Below are positions 8,053 to 15,131 of a stretch of DNA of 36,879 nt, in pieces (positions within the stretch are counted from its first letter, which is position 1; each line of letters starts with the position of its first letter). The notes beneath the pieces are model-generated. The model made no database searches and was not told the DNA's origin. It saw only the letters and a list, made by a program, of their open reading frames with translations. The position numbers and the translations under genes are program-made. Source of the stretch: an uncultured Spirochaetaceae bacterium (GTDB lineage: Bacteria; Spirochaetota; Spirochaetia; Sphaerochaetales; Sphaerochaetaceae); NCBI GenBank assembly GCA_900321635.1, contig ONWV01000007.1, positions 1 to 36,879 of the forward strand, given 5' to 3'.

Positions 8053-8808
8053 ATGGCAAAGACAGCTATTATCACCGGCGGTTCACGTGGAATCGGTGCT
8101 GCAATGACAAAGAAGCTCGGAGAGATGGGCTACAACGTCGTCATCAACTACAGAAGCGCATCTTCCAAGGCAGGAACAGAGCAGATTGCTGCTGACCTTC
8201 AGAAGACATACGGAGTCAAGACTCTCGTCGTCAAGGCTGACGTCAGCAAGTACGAGGACTGCGAGACTCTGGTCAACGAGACAGTCAAGGCATTTGGCCC
8301 GAACATCGATGTCCTTATCAACAACGCAGGTATCACAAACAACTGCAACTGGATCGACATCACAAGAGAAGCATATGAGAACGTCATCAACACAAACCTC
8401 ATGAGCTTCCTGCACATGACACACCTTGTTCTTCCTCACATGATCAACCACAGCGACAAGAAGAACCAGTGCTGCATCGTCAACACATCTTCTGTCGGCG
8501 GACTTACCGGAGTCATCAACCAGGCTGACTACTGCGCATCAAAGTCCGGTATCATCGGTCTTACCAGAGCTCTTGCTCTTGAGTTCGCTTCACGCGGAGT
8601 CAGAGTCAATGCAATCGCACCGGGCATGATCATGACCGACATGCTCCGCGGTGTTAACCAGGACGAGCTCAATGCTCTTGCAGCAACAATTCCTGAGGGA
8701 TTCATCGGAGATGTTTCCGATATCGCAGGTGCTATGGAGTACATCCTCAAGGCTCCTTATGTCACCGGTCAGGTCATCTCACCGAACGGTGGATTCGTCC
8801 TTCAGTAA
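8053..8808 (+). CDS. Short-chain dehydrogenase/reductase (FabG-like)
   Basis: 251 residues, a classical SDR. The cofactor loop TGGSRGIG is at 8-15, NNAG at 90-93, and the catalytic Ser147, Tyr160 and Lys164 lie in NTSSVGG and YCASK. The C-terminal PYVTGQVISPNGGF matches the usual end of FabG-type 3-oxoacyl-ACP reductases. Such enzymes reduce a keto group or oxidise a hydroxyl with NAD(P)(H), and the exact substrate cannot be called. AAGGAG precedes the ATG. It stands alone with its own terminator, so a role beside tctABC in carboxylate use is only suggestive. A 31-codon remnant of a different SDR lies at 11376-11471. Confidence 0.9.
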   Translation: MAKTAIITGGSRGIGAAMTKKLGEMGYNVVINYRSASSKAGTEQIAADLQKTYGVKTLVVKADVSKYEDCETLVNETVKAFGPNIDVLINNAGITNNCNWIDITREAYENVINTNLMSFLHMTHLVLPHMINHSDKKNQCCIVNTSSVGGLTGVINQADYCASKSGIIGLTRALALEFASRGVRVNAIAPGMIMTDMLRGVNQDELNALAATIPEGFIGDVSDIAGAMEYILKAPYVTGQVISPNGGFVLQ

Positions 8809-8827
8809 TAGGTTTTCCAATACACAC

Positions 8828-8870
8828 AAAAGCCTTCTGCCGCAGATTGCGACGGAAGGCTTTCTTTTTG
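8828..8870 (+). terminator. Rho-independent terminator after the SDR gene
   Basis: AAAGCCTTC pairs with GAAGGCTTT around a 17-nt loop, then CTTTTTG follows. It is placed 20 bp after the SDR stop. The T-run fits plus-strand transcription. The PP-loop operon converges from the right and ends at 8883. Confidence 0.8.
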
Positions 8871-8882
8871 TCCGTTTTGCTA

Positions 8883-10076
8883 TTAAAGGCCCTTTTTCTT
8901 CAGGATATCCATGCTTCGCTTGAACTGCTGAGCAAGGATTCTGCTTCGCTGGGGAATCTCCAGCCCTGCTTCCTTTATCAGATCCAGCGTATCCTGATAC
9001 ATAGGCTCATCAATGTTTGCCAGCAAAAATGCGATATCTGCAGCTCTTTCCTTCTCTGCCTGTTCAAGATCATAGACACCTGAGAACTTATCCAAAGCTC
9101 CCAACGCCCAGAGATTAAGAATGTCCATCCTGCACTTCTTGCAGTGACCGCAGTTCTTTTCATCGGGCGCAGTCACAAAACATGAATGCAGACGGCTGTA
9201 ACAGACAGGATAATTCACAAGAGCGCGGATTTTATCAACTCTTCGTATTCCTCCGCCGTATCCTATGAAGCGAAGACTTTCGGTAGACAGCATCTGGCAT
9301 GTCAGAAGATCTCCGAATGAAATGTTGATTCTGTCCATCTTGAAGCTGTCCTGAGAATGGCCGGAAGACAAAAGGTATGTCCCGTAAAGCTTCTGAAGCG
9401 CAAGGGCTGCGGAACAAAGGCGAATTGAATAGACACTCAGATAATGTTCATCCAGAACCAGATGCAAATTGGTGTCAATGCCTATGGCTTTCAGGCCAAG
9501 CTCTTTGGCAAGGCTGCGGGCCAGTGAAAGAGATTTTTCAAAGGCCTTACGGTGATTTTCTCCCTCAAAAACCCCGGCGTTTATCACTGTAAGGTGAGTC
9601 AGAGCAGGTCTGTAAGGTGCGTTTTTAAGGCGATCTCCGGTATGTGCATAGATGGTATAGAATCCGTCTACTCCACCTGAGTATCCGGTTCCCACGGCGT
9701 TTTCACAGCTGACCTTTTCCTTTGCTTCCGGGGCATGGACACATATGGCCTTTTTCTCCAGCATTTCGGCCAAAGAAGGCAGCAGGTATTCATTGAGCTG
9801 GTACATAAGACGGGAGCTGACAGGCACATCGCTGTGAATCTCATATCCGGTACTCACGGCGGTATACATGAGACTTACGACAAAGGCATCAGATCTGTCG
9901 TCTGTCAGATACTTTCCGTTCTGCTCATCTGTCTGAAACCAGAGGGAAATCTCCCCTTCCGATATGCCGTTGTTTTCTTTAGCTATCCGCGCAGTAAGGC
10001 GGGCATAGCTTTGTCCGTTCTCACAGACTTCTGCCTTACACAGACTCTTGATTCTTATGATGCGTTCGTCGTTCAT
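8883..10076 (-). CDS. QueC-like PP-loop ATPase, second paralogue (altered P-loop)
   Basis: 397 residues, a paralogue of the gene just upstream (10073-11281). An N-terminal domain of about 120 residues is shared by both (YLTDDRSDAFV; VSSRLMYQLNEYLLPSL). Then comes the PP-loop GYSGGVDGFYT at 131-141, where the usual SGGxDS ends in Gly instead of Ser. A four-cysteine zinc-type site follows: Cys299, 309, 312 and 315 (CGHCKKC), as in QueC. HYLSVYSIRLCSAALAL (211-227) also aligns with the partner. N-type PP-loop enzymes adenylate a carboxylate or carbonyl before nitrogen or sulphur attack. The Ser loss suggests a changed or structural role, perhaps in a heterodimer. The start overlaps the partner's stop as ATGA. 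I know no characterised close relative. Confidence 0.8.
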   Translation of the reverse strand: MNDERIIRIKSLCKAEVCENGQSYARLTARIAKENNGISEGEISLWFQTDEQNGKYLTDDRSDAFVVSLMYTAVSTGYEIHSDVPVSSRLMYQLNEYLLPSLAEMLEKKAICVHAPEAKEKVSCENAVGTGYSGGVDGFYTIYAHTGDRLKNAPYRPALTHLTVINAGVFEGENHRKAFEKSLSLARSLAKELGLKAIGIDTNLHLVLDEHYLSVYSIRLCSAALALQKLYGTYLLSSGHSQDSFKMDRINISFGDLLTCQMLSTESLRFIGYGGGIRRVDKIRALVNYPVCYSRLHSCFVTAPDEKNCGHCKKCRMDILNLWALGALDKFSGVYDLEQAEKERAADIAFLLANIDEPMYQDTLDLIKEAGLEIPQRSRILAQQFKRSMDILKKKGL

Positions 10077-11281
10077 ATAAGGCCCTTTTCCTTTATCTTC
10101 TTCAGAAGTTCTTCCTTGTGGGCATTTATGACAGCTGAAGCGGCCTTGCCACCCCGAATCTTGCGCTCGATACTTTCGGAGTTCACAAATCCCCTATCCT
10201 TCATGGCACCTATGGCCTCGGCCATGTGCTGGTTGCGTGAGGCCATATTGGCCTTCGCAACGATCTCGTCATGGTGCTGTCTGTAAACATCAAGCGGGAA
10301 GGCCTCAGAAAAGAGGTCCAGGACTCCGAGCCCTTCCATTGCAAGTTCAGTGCGGATGCATTTCGAGCATACTCCGCAGTTTTGCGAACCCGGAAGAGGA
10401 TCGTGCACACATACATGAAGAAGTCGGCGGATTTCGGGGCCCTGTTTTGCAAGATACGCAATCTTTTCGATTCTCTTCTGAACCCCGCCTGAGATGTAGA
10501 CACGGAAGGCTTTTGTAGTAAGGATATCGGCCAGAAGAAGCTCGTAGTAGAAGGAGCTGTCTACGTCGATACTGAATGAGGAAAACTCATATGCACCTGA
10601 AAGAAGGAACGTTCCCACGCGTCTTGAGATTACCATGGCACAGGCAATGAGGCGGTAGCTTCCGACGCTCAGATAGTGCTCGTCCACAATATCCTGGATG
10701 TTGCATCTGACTCCGATGCACCCAAGGCCAAGTTCCGATGCGATTTTCTGCGTCTGACTTAAGGCCGTTTCATACATCCGTGTTCTGGCTTCTCCGAACT
10801 CCTCGTAGACCCCGGCATCAAAACAGGCCACGCCGTCAAGTTTCAGATTGGCCTTCTCATCGTTTGCGGTCGTTTTTCCGTGATGTCTTGAAAGTGTGTA
10901 GAGACTGTCGACTCCACCCGAGTAACCTGTGATAACCTCTGTTCCGCCAAAAGGGGCACACGGCTCTGCATGGACTTTGATGTCACTAAAGCGGTCGATT
11001 TTGCGTGCCAAAGTGGGGATAAGCGATTCATTGAGCATGTAAAGCAGATCGCTTGTGACAGGGGCGTCGCAATAGATATCGGAACCTGTCAGAAGAGCGT
11101 GCCTCAGCACCATTATGACAAAGGCATCCAGCCTGTCTGTTGCAAGATAGTCCGCCTTGTCTTTGGCAACCTCGAAATAGAGTTTATTCTGGCCGTCCAT
11201 CTGAAGGTCGACCGTAAGCCTCACAGAGTCTTTTCCTGCTTCAAGGACAGGTCGTCCCAGCCGAATCTGCTTGTCGGTCAT
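10073..11281 (-). CDS. QueC-like PP-loop ATPase, first paralogue (intact P-loop)
   Basis: 402 residues. The N-terminal domain (residues 1-110) has YLATDRLDAFV and VTSDLLYMLNESLIPTL. The intact PP-loop motif GYSGGVDSLYTL is at 119-130. VDEHYLSVGSYRLIACAM lies near 199. A Cys4 site (Cys291, 302, 305, 308; CGVCSKC) has the spacing seen in 7-cyano-7-deazaguanine synthase QueC. The protein is longer than QueC by its N-terminal domain and C-terminal helices. By family knowledge it should use ATP to activate a carboxylate or carbonyl. Its ATG overlaps the TGA of the 26-codon peptide gene, and its own TGA overlaps the next paralogue's ATG, so all three are translationally coupled. This suggests that the peptide is substrate or partner. 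No queuosine genes are nearby. Confidence 0.83.
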   Translation of the reverse strand: MTDKQIRLGRPVLEAGKDSVRLTVDLQMDGQNKLYFEVAKDKADYLATDRLDAFVIMVLRHALLTGSDIYCDAPVTSDLLYMLNESLIPTLARKIDRFSDIKVHAEPCAPFGGTEVITGYSGGVDSLYTLSRHHGKTTANDEKANLKLDGVACFDAGVYEEFGEARTRMYETALSQTQKIASELGLGCIGVRCNIQDIVDEHYLSVGSYRLIACAMVISRRVGTFLLSGAYEFSSFSIDVDSSFYYELLLADILTTKAFRVYISGGVQKRIEKIAYLAKQGPEIRRLLHVCVHDPLPGSQNCGVCSKCIRTELAMEGLGVLDLFSEAFPLDVYRQHHDEIVAKANMASRNQHMAEAIGAMKDRGFVNSESIERKIRGGKAASAVINAHKEELLKKIKEKGLI

Positions 11282-11358
11282 TTTGTTTCAGGCGAATCTG
11301 ACCAGCCGAAGTTCGGATCCACATCGTAAAACATCTCGGTTTCATTGAATTTGTACAT
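11278..11358 (-). CDS. Small peptide, 26 codons, coupled to the PP-loop ATPase pair
   Basis: ATG at 11356-11358 is preceded by AGGAGAG at good spacing. The 26-residue product begins MYKFNETEM and ends GWSDSPETK. It has six acidic residues (E6, E8, D12, D14, D21, E24), six aromatic residues and no Cys. The stop TGA overlaps the start of the first PP-loop gene as ATGA, so it is translated as part of the same operon. The size, the ribosome site and the coupling look like a ribosomally made precursor peptide, or a peptide tag modified by the two ATPases. It could instead be a leader peptide that only drives translation of the enzymes. I recognise no family. Confidence 0.6.
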   Translation of the reverse strand: MYKFNETEMFYDVDPNFGWSDSPETK

Positions 11359-11375
11359 TTTTGCTCTCCTAGTTT

Positions 11376-11471
11376 TTAACTCCAGCCATTGGCCTCTTTT
11401 GCACGAGCCTTCACGATGCCGCTTCCGATTCCTCGTTCACCGCCTGTTACAAAGGCCTTTTTTCTTTCCAT
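11376..11471 (-). pseudogene. Remnant of an SDR gene (N-terminal fragment)
   Basis: A 31-codon frame starts with ATG at 11471 after GGGGG. Its product begins MERKKAFVTGGERGIGSG, the unmistakable cofactor-binding N-terminus of a short-chain dehydrogenase, then stops (TAA) after KARAKEANGWS with none of the rest of the fold. The sequence differs from the intact SDR at 8053, so it is not a local copy. It lies 17 bp before the peptide gene and behind the operon promoter, so it is probably still transcribed. It is most simply the stump left by a deletion in an ancestral SDR that headed this operon. Translation of the stump as a leader is possible. Confidence 0.7.
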
Positions 11472-11501
11472 ATGCTTAATCCCCCAATTCAATATATCCT
11501 T

Positions 11502-11530
11502 ATAATACAGAAAAAAAGAAAATAAGTAAA
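11502..11530 (-). promoter_or_regulatory. Candidate promoter of the SDR remnant-peptide-ATPase operon
   Basis: On the minus strand, TTTACT (11525-11530) and TATTAT (11502-11507) are 17 bp apart in an AT-rich stretch downstream of the rhomboid stop. The start of the SDR remnant lies about 30 nt further on. Confidence 0.5.
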
Positions 11531-11548
11531 ATGCGGATATAAAACCTT

Positions 11549-12184
11549 TCAATTATCTTTACGTAATACTTTCTTGCATGGAATAGCTAAGAGAAATCCT
11601 GCAACAAAACCTGCAGCATGTAGCAATATCGTAGTATAATCAGCAATTTCCATTTTGCCGTTTACAATATTTCCTATTACCGCATACCCTACAGTCCAAT
11701 TTCCATAATATGTACCAAGCTTAAATGGAGGCATATTCTTATCGAATAACTTAAGAAAAAGAATTATTCCGATAATCGGAAAAACAAAGGCAGATCCACC
11801 CATGCTCTCCTCTGACGCATGTATCACGATTGAAAATACAAAATCCGCGACAAATCCACCAACAATCCCAATTATAATCATAACAATTTCATTCACGATA
11901 TCATTTAAATAAATCGTTATGTAATATAATCCTAAACAATTAACTAGCAAATGAAATAAATTAATATGGCAGAATTCAGCTGGCAGATATCGATAATATT
12001 CCCCATTCATATAGTCCATGCCTTTGTTAGAAAAATAAGTATTCAAAGGCATTATTCTAGCTAGTAGGAAAACAACCACCCAGATTCCAATAATGATGTA
12101 CACAGAGACAAATTTATTTTTCATACCAATTATGCGCCGGGGAAGATCGGAATGTTGTTTCAGCTCATCTTCTTTTGTTTTCAC
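11549..12184 (-). CDS. Rhomboid-family intramembrane serine protease
   Basis: 211 residues with about six membrane segments, the bacterial rhomboid core. H73, N75, H78 and N82 in CHINLFHLLVN form the second-segment signature. The catalytic serine lies in MGGSAF (Ser131) and its His partner in LLHAAGFVAG (His189), so the Ser-His dyad is present. Such proteases cleave membrane-anchored proteins within or near the bilayer. The chosen start is GTG at 12184, with AGGA and GAGG upstream; ATG at 12124 is an alternative that would drop 20 charged residues. The gene and its surroundings are clearly more AT-rich than the neighbours, with many ATA, AAT and TTA codons. It lies between a tRNA gene with repeated 3' ends and the PP-loop cassette, all signs of acquired DNA. 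Confidence 0.85.
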   Translation of the reverse strand: MKTKEDELKQHSDLPRRIIGMKNKFVSVYIIIGIWVVVFLLARIMPLNTYFSNKGMDYMNGEYYRYLPAEFCHINLFHLLVNCLGLYYITIYLNDIVNEIVMIIIGIVGGFVADFVFSIVIHASEESMGGSAFVFPIIGIILFLKLFDKNMPPFKLGTYYGNWTVGYAVIGNIVNGKMEIADYTTILLHAAGFVAGFLLAIPCKKVLRKDN

Positions 12185-12273
12185 AATCCTTTAACCTCTA
12201 TTCTTTCAACTATCACTTATGCAATTGCAGAGAAATAGTAGATACCAACTATTATCTCCTTTTCTTTATCAAT

Positions 12274-12302
12274 ATAATACTTGCATAGTTTACGAAGGTT
12301 AA
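12274..12302 (-). promoter_or_regulatory. Candidate rhomboid gene promoter
   Basis: On the minus strand, TTAACC (12297-12302) and TATTAT (12274-12279) are 17 bp apart, giving an 80-90 nt leader before the GTG at 12184. No riboswitch-like structure is seen in the leader. The remainder of the 12185-12395 gap is AT-rich with no open frame I can support. Confidence 0.35.
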
Positions 12303-12395
12303 GCCAGCGGCAATCAGGAGCCTTGTCCTTTAGGCTATGGTACAAATAAAACCATCAATAAAAAAAGCAACTTTTTCTGCCATGGTCAATAGAAA

Positions 12396-12457
12396 AGAAC
12401 GGGACTCGCGCCCTACGGCGCCCATGCCCAGAACGGGACTCGCGCCCTACGGCGCCC
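12396..12457. repeat. Tandem copies of the tRNA-Leu 3' end, each joined to a small hairpin
   Basis: Two direct copies of a 27-bp unit lie at 12397-12423 and 12431-12457. Each unit starts GAACGGGACTCG, which equals the 3' end of the tRNA-Leu gene on the other strand. It continues into a perfect hairpin GCGCC-CTAC-GGCGC. The second copy, extended left, matches the tRNA end over 18 bp (12425-12442 versus 12558-12575), including the discriminator base. A further inverted piece, CGAGTCCCG, is at 12499-12507. This resembles attachment-site debris left by elements integrating at the tRNA 3' end, or a repeat family that captured the tRNA end. Confidence 0.75.
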
Positions 12458-12521
12458 GCCTTCGTCGAAACGCAATGCACCTGCGTTTCTCCTCGTTTCG
12501 AGTCCCGCCTTTCATATCAAC

Positions 12522-12555
12522 AAAAAAAGACTGGCCACGAAGACCAGTCTTTTTT
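12522..12555 (-). terminator. Terminator downstream of tRNA-Leu
   Basis: An A-rich/T-rich stem with core AAAAAGACTGG / CCAGTCTTTTT and a loop of about 9 nt is flanked by A and T runs on both sides, so it can work in either direction. It begins immediately after the tRNA 3' end on the minus strand. Confidence 0.85.
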
Positions 12556-12557
12556 GT

Positions 12558-12641
12558 TGCCCAGAACGGGACTCGAACCCACACACCCTTGCGAGAACTT
12601 GGACCTGAACCAAGCGCGTCTACCAATTCCGCCATCTGGGC
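12558..12641 (-). tRNA. tRNA-Leu (anticodon CAG)
   Basis: 84 nt. The acceptor stem GCCCAGA pairs with TCTGGGC and the discriminator is A. The D region is GGCGGAATTGGTAGACGC. The anticodon arm is CTTGG-TTCAGGT-CCAAG with anticodon CAG. The long variable arm around TCTCGCAAGGG is typical of class II leucine tRNAs, and the T arm has GGGTTCGAGTCCC. The 3' CCA is not encoded (ACA follows). It has a near-consensus promoter upstream and a strong terminator directly after. The 3' end has been duplicated downstream (12396-12457). Confidence 0.96.
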
Positions 12642-12661
12642 AGTTGCATAGCAACAGTGGA

Positions 12662-12690
12662 AATATAAACAAAACGGGGAACCGTGTCAA
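12662..12690 (-). promoter_or_regulatory. Near-consensus promoter of tRNA-Leu
   Basis: On the minus strand, TTGACA (12685-12690) and TATATT (12662-12667) are exactly 17 bp apart, 20 bp before the mature tRNA 5' end. The -35 forms an inverted repeat with the -35 of the divergent oxidoreductase gene (TGTCAA-N5-TTGACA, 12685-12701). Confidence 0.8.
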
Positions 12691-12695
12691 TTCAG

Positions 12696-12723
12696 TTGAC
12701 AGACGCACATGCTCTGTTATCTT
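12696..12723 (+). promoter_or_regulatory. Promoter of the oxidoreductase gene, likely leaderless
   Basis: TTGACA (12696-12701) and TATCTT (12718-12723) are 16 bp apart. Only seven bases separate the -10 from the ATG at 12731, and no Shine-Dalgarno sequence is present, so transcription should start at or next to the start codon. Confidence 0.65.
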
Positions 12724-12730
12724 TGAATGT

Positions 12731-13822
12731 ATGGGAAAAACCAGATTCATCATCGTCGGCTCCGGTTGGAGATCGCTTTATTATGTCAGAATCGCAAAGG
12801 CACTGCCGGATCGCTTTGAACTTTGCGCCATGCTATGCAGAACAGAAGAAAAGGCACAGAGAATGGCCTGTGAAAACAACATCCATACAACCACATCGGA
12901 AGATGAGTGTGAGGCCATGAAGCCGGATGTCGTTGTTGTTGCAGTCAACAAGGCTTCCATTGCAGAAGTTTCCATACACTGGCTTGAGAAAGGATTCTGC
13001 GTCCTGTCGGAGACCCCGGCAGCTCTGGAGCTTCCCATGCTTCAGAGGCTTTGGGAACTTCATACCAATGGTGCAAAGCTTGTCGTAAACGAGCAGTACC
13101 ATCTGTACCCTATCTACAGAGCTCTTCTGAGTATCACAGAAAGCGGAATACTCGGAGAGAAAAGCTGCCTGAACTGCTCGCTTGCGCATGAATACCACGG
13201 AGCCAGCCTGATGAGAGCTCTTTTGGGCATCCATCAGTCGGAGCAGTTTTCCATCAGCGCCAAGACATATGAATTTCCCACAACAGAGACGCTGACAAGG
13301 TATGATAGATTCACTGACGGACGCGTTTCAATGAAAAAGCGCACTGTCGCTACAATTGAATTTCAAAGCGGCAAAGTCGTCCTTTATGACTTTGACGGAG
13401 AGCAGTACCGCTCGCCGATAAGAAGAAACACGTTGAGACTCCAGGGAGTCAGAGGCGAGATCATCGACAATACTGTCCACTACTTGGATGCTGAAAACAA
13501 AAGCGTGACATCGGATATGGTTGTTTCCACAAGACAGGTCAGAACTGACTATGACAATCCGAATCTGAGGTTAATTGACGAAGTAACAGACATCAGTTTT
13601 GAGGGAAAGAGTCTCTACAGACCACAGTTCGGGCTCTGCTCTCTTGCCCAGGACGAGACGGCCATGGCCACCATGCTGGAAAGAACTGCCTTGTACGGGC
13701 ACGGAGGATTATCGCCCTATCCGCTTGAGAATGCCCTTCAGGATGCATATACAATGATTCTGATGCAGAAGGCTGTTGAAACCGGGGAGAAGGTCTTTTC
13801 AGAAATTCAAAGCTGGAACTGA
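12731..13822 (+). CDS. Gfo/Idh/MocA-family oxidoreductase
   Basis: 363 residues. The N-terminal Rossmann fold starts KTRFIIVGSGWRSLYYVRIAKAL, with GSGWRS in place of the usual GxGxxG. Next come LCRTEEKAQRMA, DVVVVAVNKASIAE and GFCVLSETPAALEL, the last in the position of the family's EKP-type lysine motif but without the lysine. NEQYHLYPIYRAL follows. The C-terminal half is the beta-sheet substrate domain. Members oxidise or reduce sugars, inositols or imines with NAD(P). The missing EKP lysine and the GSGWR loop recall a divergent subgroup, so the substrate is unknown. ATG at 12731 is the only suitable start in frame and has no ribosome binding site. The stop directly abuts the stop of the convergent acyltransferase. 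Confidence 0.8.
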   Translation: MGKTRFIIVGSGWRSLYYVRIAKALPDRFELCAMLCRTEEKAQRMACENNIHTTTSEDECEAMKPDVVVVAVNKASIAEVSIHWLEKGFCVLSETPAALELPMLQRLWELHTNGAKLVVNEQYHLYPIYRALLSITESGILGEKSCLNCSLAHEYHGASLMRALLGIHQSEQFSISAKTYEFPTTETLTRYDRFTDGRVSMKKRTVATIEFQSGKVVLYDFDGEQYRSPIRRNTLRLQGVRGEIIDNTVHYLDAENKSVTSDMVVSTRQVRTDYDNPNLRLIDEVTDISFEGKSLYRPQFGLCSLAQDETAMATMLERTALYGHGGLSPYPLENALQDAYTMILMQKAVETGEKVFSEIQSWN

Positions 13823-15058
13823 TCAGCCGACCCGGCCGTCGTTGAAATGCTGATAAAGCTCCTCGGTTGCCAAAGCAAACTTGGTGACGGAGAATTTGCA
13901 GTCCTCGGGATAGATGTAGAAGGTATCCTTTATCGTGTTGAGGTCAACGCAGTCTCCGTATTTTCCAAGGTAATCATATTCAATGTGGCATGAATACAGA
14001 TCGGATGCCGGCCATTTTACTTCGTAGTCTTCTCCGTCATGATTTCCCTTCAGAGTAAAACCGTTCATATCATGGATAAGATGAGCCTTGCCGATGGGAA
14101 TGTATCTGTCTTTGGGGAGGATATCCACGTGTGTATCACATTCAAAGTGATAGATGCCGTTCTCGACCTCTTTACGGACGTTGGAGCGCTCCCATTCATA
14201 CCAGTCCGGTATGCGGGAGAACTCTGTTTCACCCTCTGTCGCACATAGTTTTCCCGTCTCTTCCAAAGTCCACTTCTTGCCGCAGCTTTTGCACTCAAGT
14301 GTGCTTCCGCTTGAAGTCATCTCATATTCGGTTTTGCAGTGCGGGCACTGATAAAGGATCTTGTGAAGACCTTCAGCCCTGCCCTTGTACTTTATGAGAA
14401 TGTTGTTTTCTTCCTGCCAGCGGTAGTCATCGTACTCGAATTCCTGACGGATTCTTCTGATTACCTCGTCCGAATCGGCCTTTTCAAGCTCATCTGCAGA
14501 AAAAAGGCACTTCATGGTAGCCTGTGTTCCTTTGACCTTGCGGTCATGGAGGTTCCAGAACGGAGAGTTGATGTGATGACCGTGGCAGATCAGTGTGACA
14601 ACGGGGACCTTAAGGAACTTGGCAAGCTTTCCCAGAGACTGGGGAAGAACAGCTGTGGTTCCGCAAAGGGAATAGCGGGCCTCGGGATAAATTGCAGCAA
14701 TGTCGCCGCGCGAGGTTACTTCCTTAATCTGTTTGACCAATGTGACATCACGAGTGAATTTTCTCTTGCAGATGCATCCGATGAACCGCAGAAGCCACTC
14801 GCGCTTGAGATAACCGTCGATTGCAACGACATAGTTCACCCTGTGGGGAAAGGAGGCCTTTGTGGCGACTTTGAAATCCATGAATGCGTTGTGATTGCAA
14901 AGAAGAAGATAAGGCGGTTTGATTCCGTCCATGTTTATCTTCTCAAGTCTGTTTCTGTGTGAAATCAGAGCTGGAGCGCACAAAAGCCAGATGAGCGGCC
15001 TCAGATGCATCCTCTGAATCTTCTTGGTCATGTCAAAATGCGGATATTGGTCAAACAT
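13823..15058 (-). CDS. PlsC-like lysophospholipid acyltransferase with C-terminal zinc ribbon
   Basis: 411 residues. Residues 15-215 are an acyltransferase domain: a hydrophobic N-terminal segment, the catalytic HNAFMD (His56 to Asp61, HX4D), IYPEARYS near 124 in place of the usual FPEGT block, and VPVVTLICHGHH near 151. A Cys4 zinc ribbon follows (CPHC at 238-241 and CKSC at 256-259). A further 140-residue domain rich in Tyr, Asp and His closes the protein. The core should acylate a glycerolipid-like acceptor at the inner membrane. The ribbon and tail make the protein nearly twice the length of ordinary PlsC and may bind nucleic acid or protein. The start at 15058 lacks a Shine-Dalgarno sequence; the nearby promoter suggests a leaderless message. 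Confidence 0.82.
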   Translation of the reverse strand: MFDQYPHFDMTKKIQRMHLRPLIWLLCAPALISHRNRLEKINMDGIKPPYLLLCNHNAFMDFKVATKASFPHRVNYVVAIDGYLKREWLLRFIGCICKRKFTRDVTLVKQIKEVTSRGDIAAIYPEARYSLCGTTAVLPQSLGKLAKFLKVPVVTLICHGHHINSPFWNLHDRKVKGTQATMKCLFSADELEKADSDEVIRRIRQEFEYDDYRWQEENNILIKYKGRAEGLHKILYQCPHCKTEYEMTSSGSTLECKSCGKKWTLEETGKLCATEGETEFSRIPDWYEWERSNVRKEVENGIYHFECDTHVDILPKDRYIPIGKAHLIHDMNGFTLKGNHDGEDYEVKWPASDLYSCHIEYDYLGKYGDCVDLNTIKDTFYIYPEDCKFSVTKFALATEELYQHFNDGRVG

Positions 15059-15065
15059 TTGTTAA

Positions 15066-15094
15066 AGAATACATGTGATTGTTGATGATGAAAA
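15066..15094 (-). promoter_or_regulatory. Candidate acyltransferase promoter, likely leaderless
   Basis: On the minus strand, TTTTCA (15089-15094) and TATTCT (15066-15071) are 17 bp apart, with seven bases between the -10 and the ATG at 15058. No Shine-Dalgarno sequence is present. Confidence 0.45.
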
Positions 15095-15131
15095 GTCTAA
15101 TGTGTAGAATGTCACGCGGGATGGACATTGA

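Noticed and set aside
10210..10518. Overlapping frames on both strands inside the first PP-loop gene
   Set aside because: Other-frame shadows of a gene with clear PP-loop and Cys4 motifs.
12185..12395. Riboswitch or second tRNA in the AT-rich gap
   Set aside because: Only a weak 5-bp stem and AT-rich sequence; no conserved core recognised.
12396..12457. Possible CRISPR array
   Set aside because: Only two units with a 7-bp gap and tRNA-derived sequence; no spacers and no cas genes.
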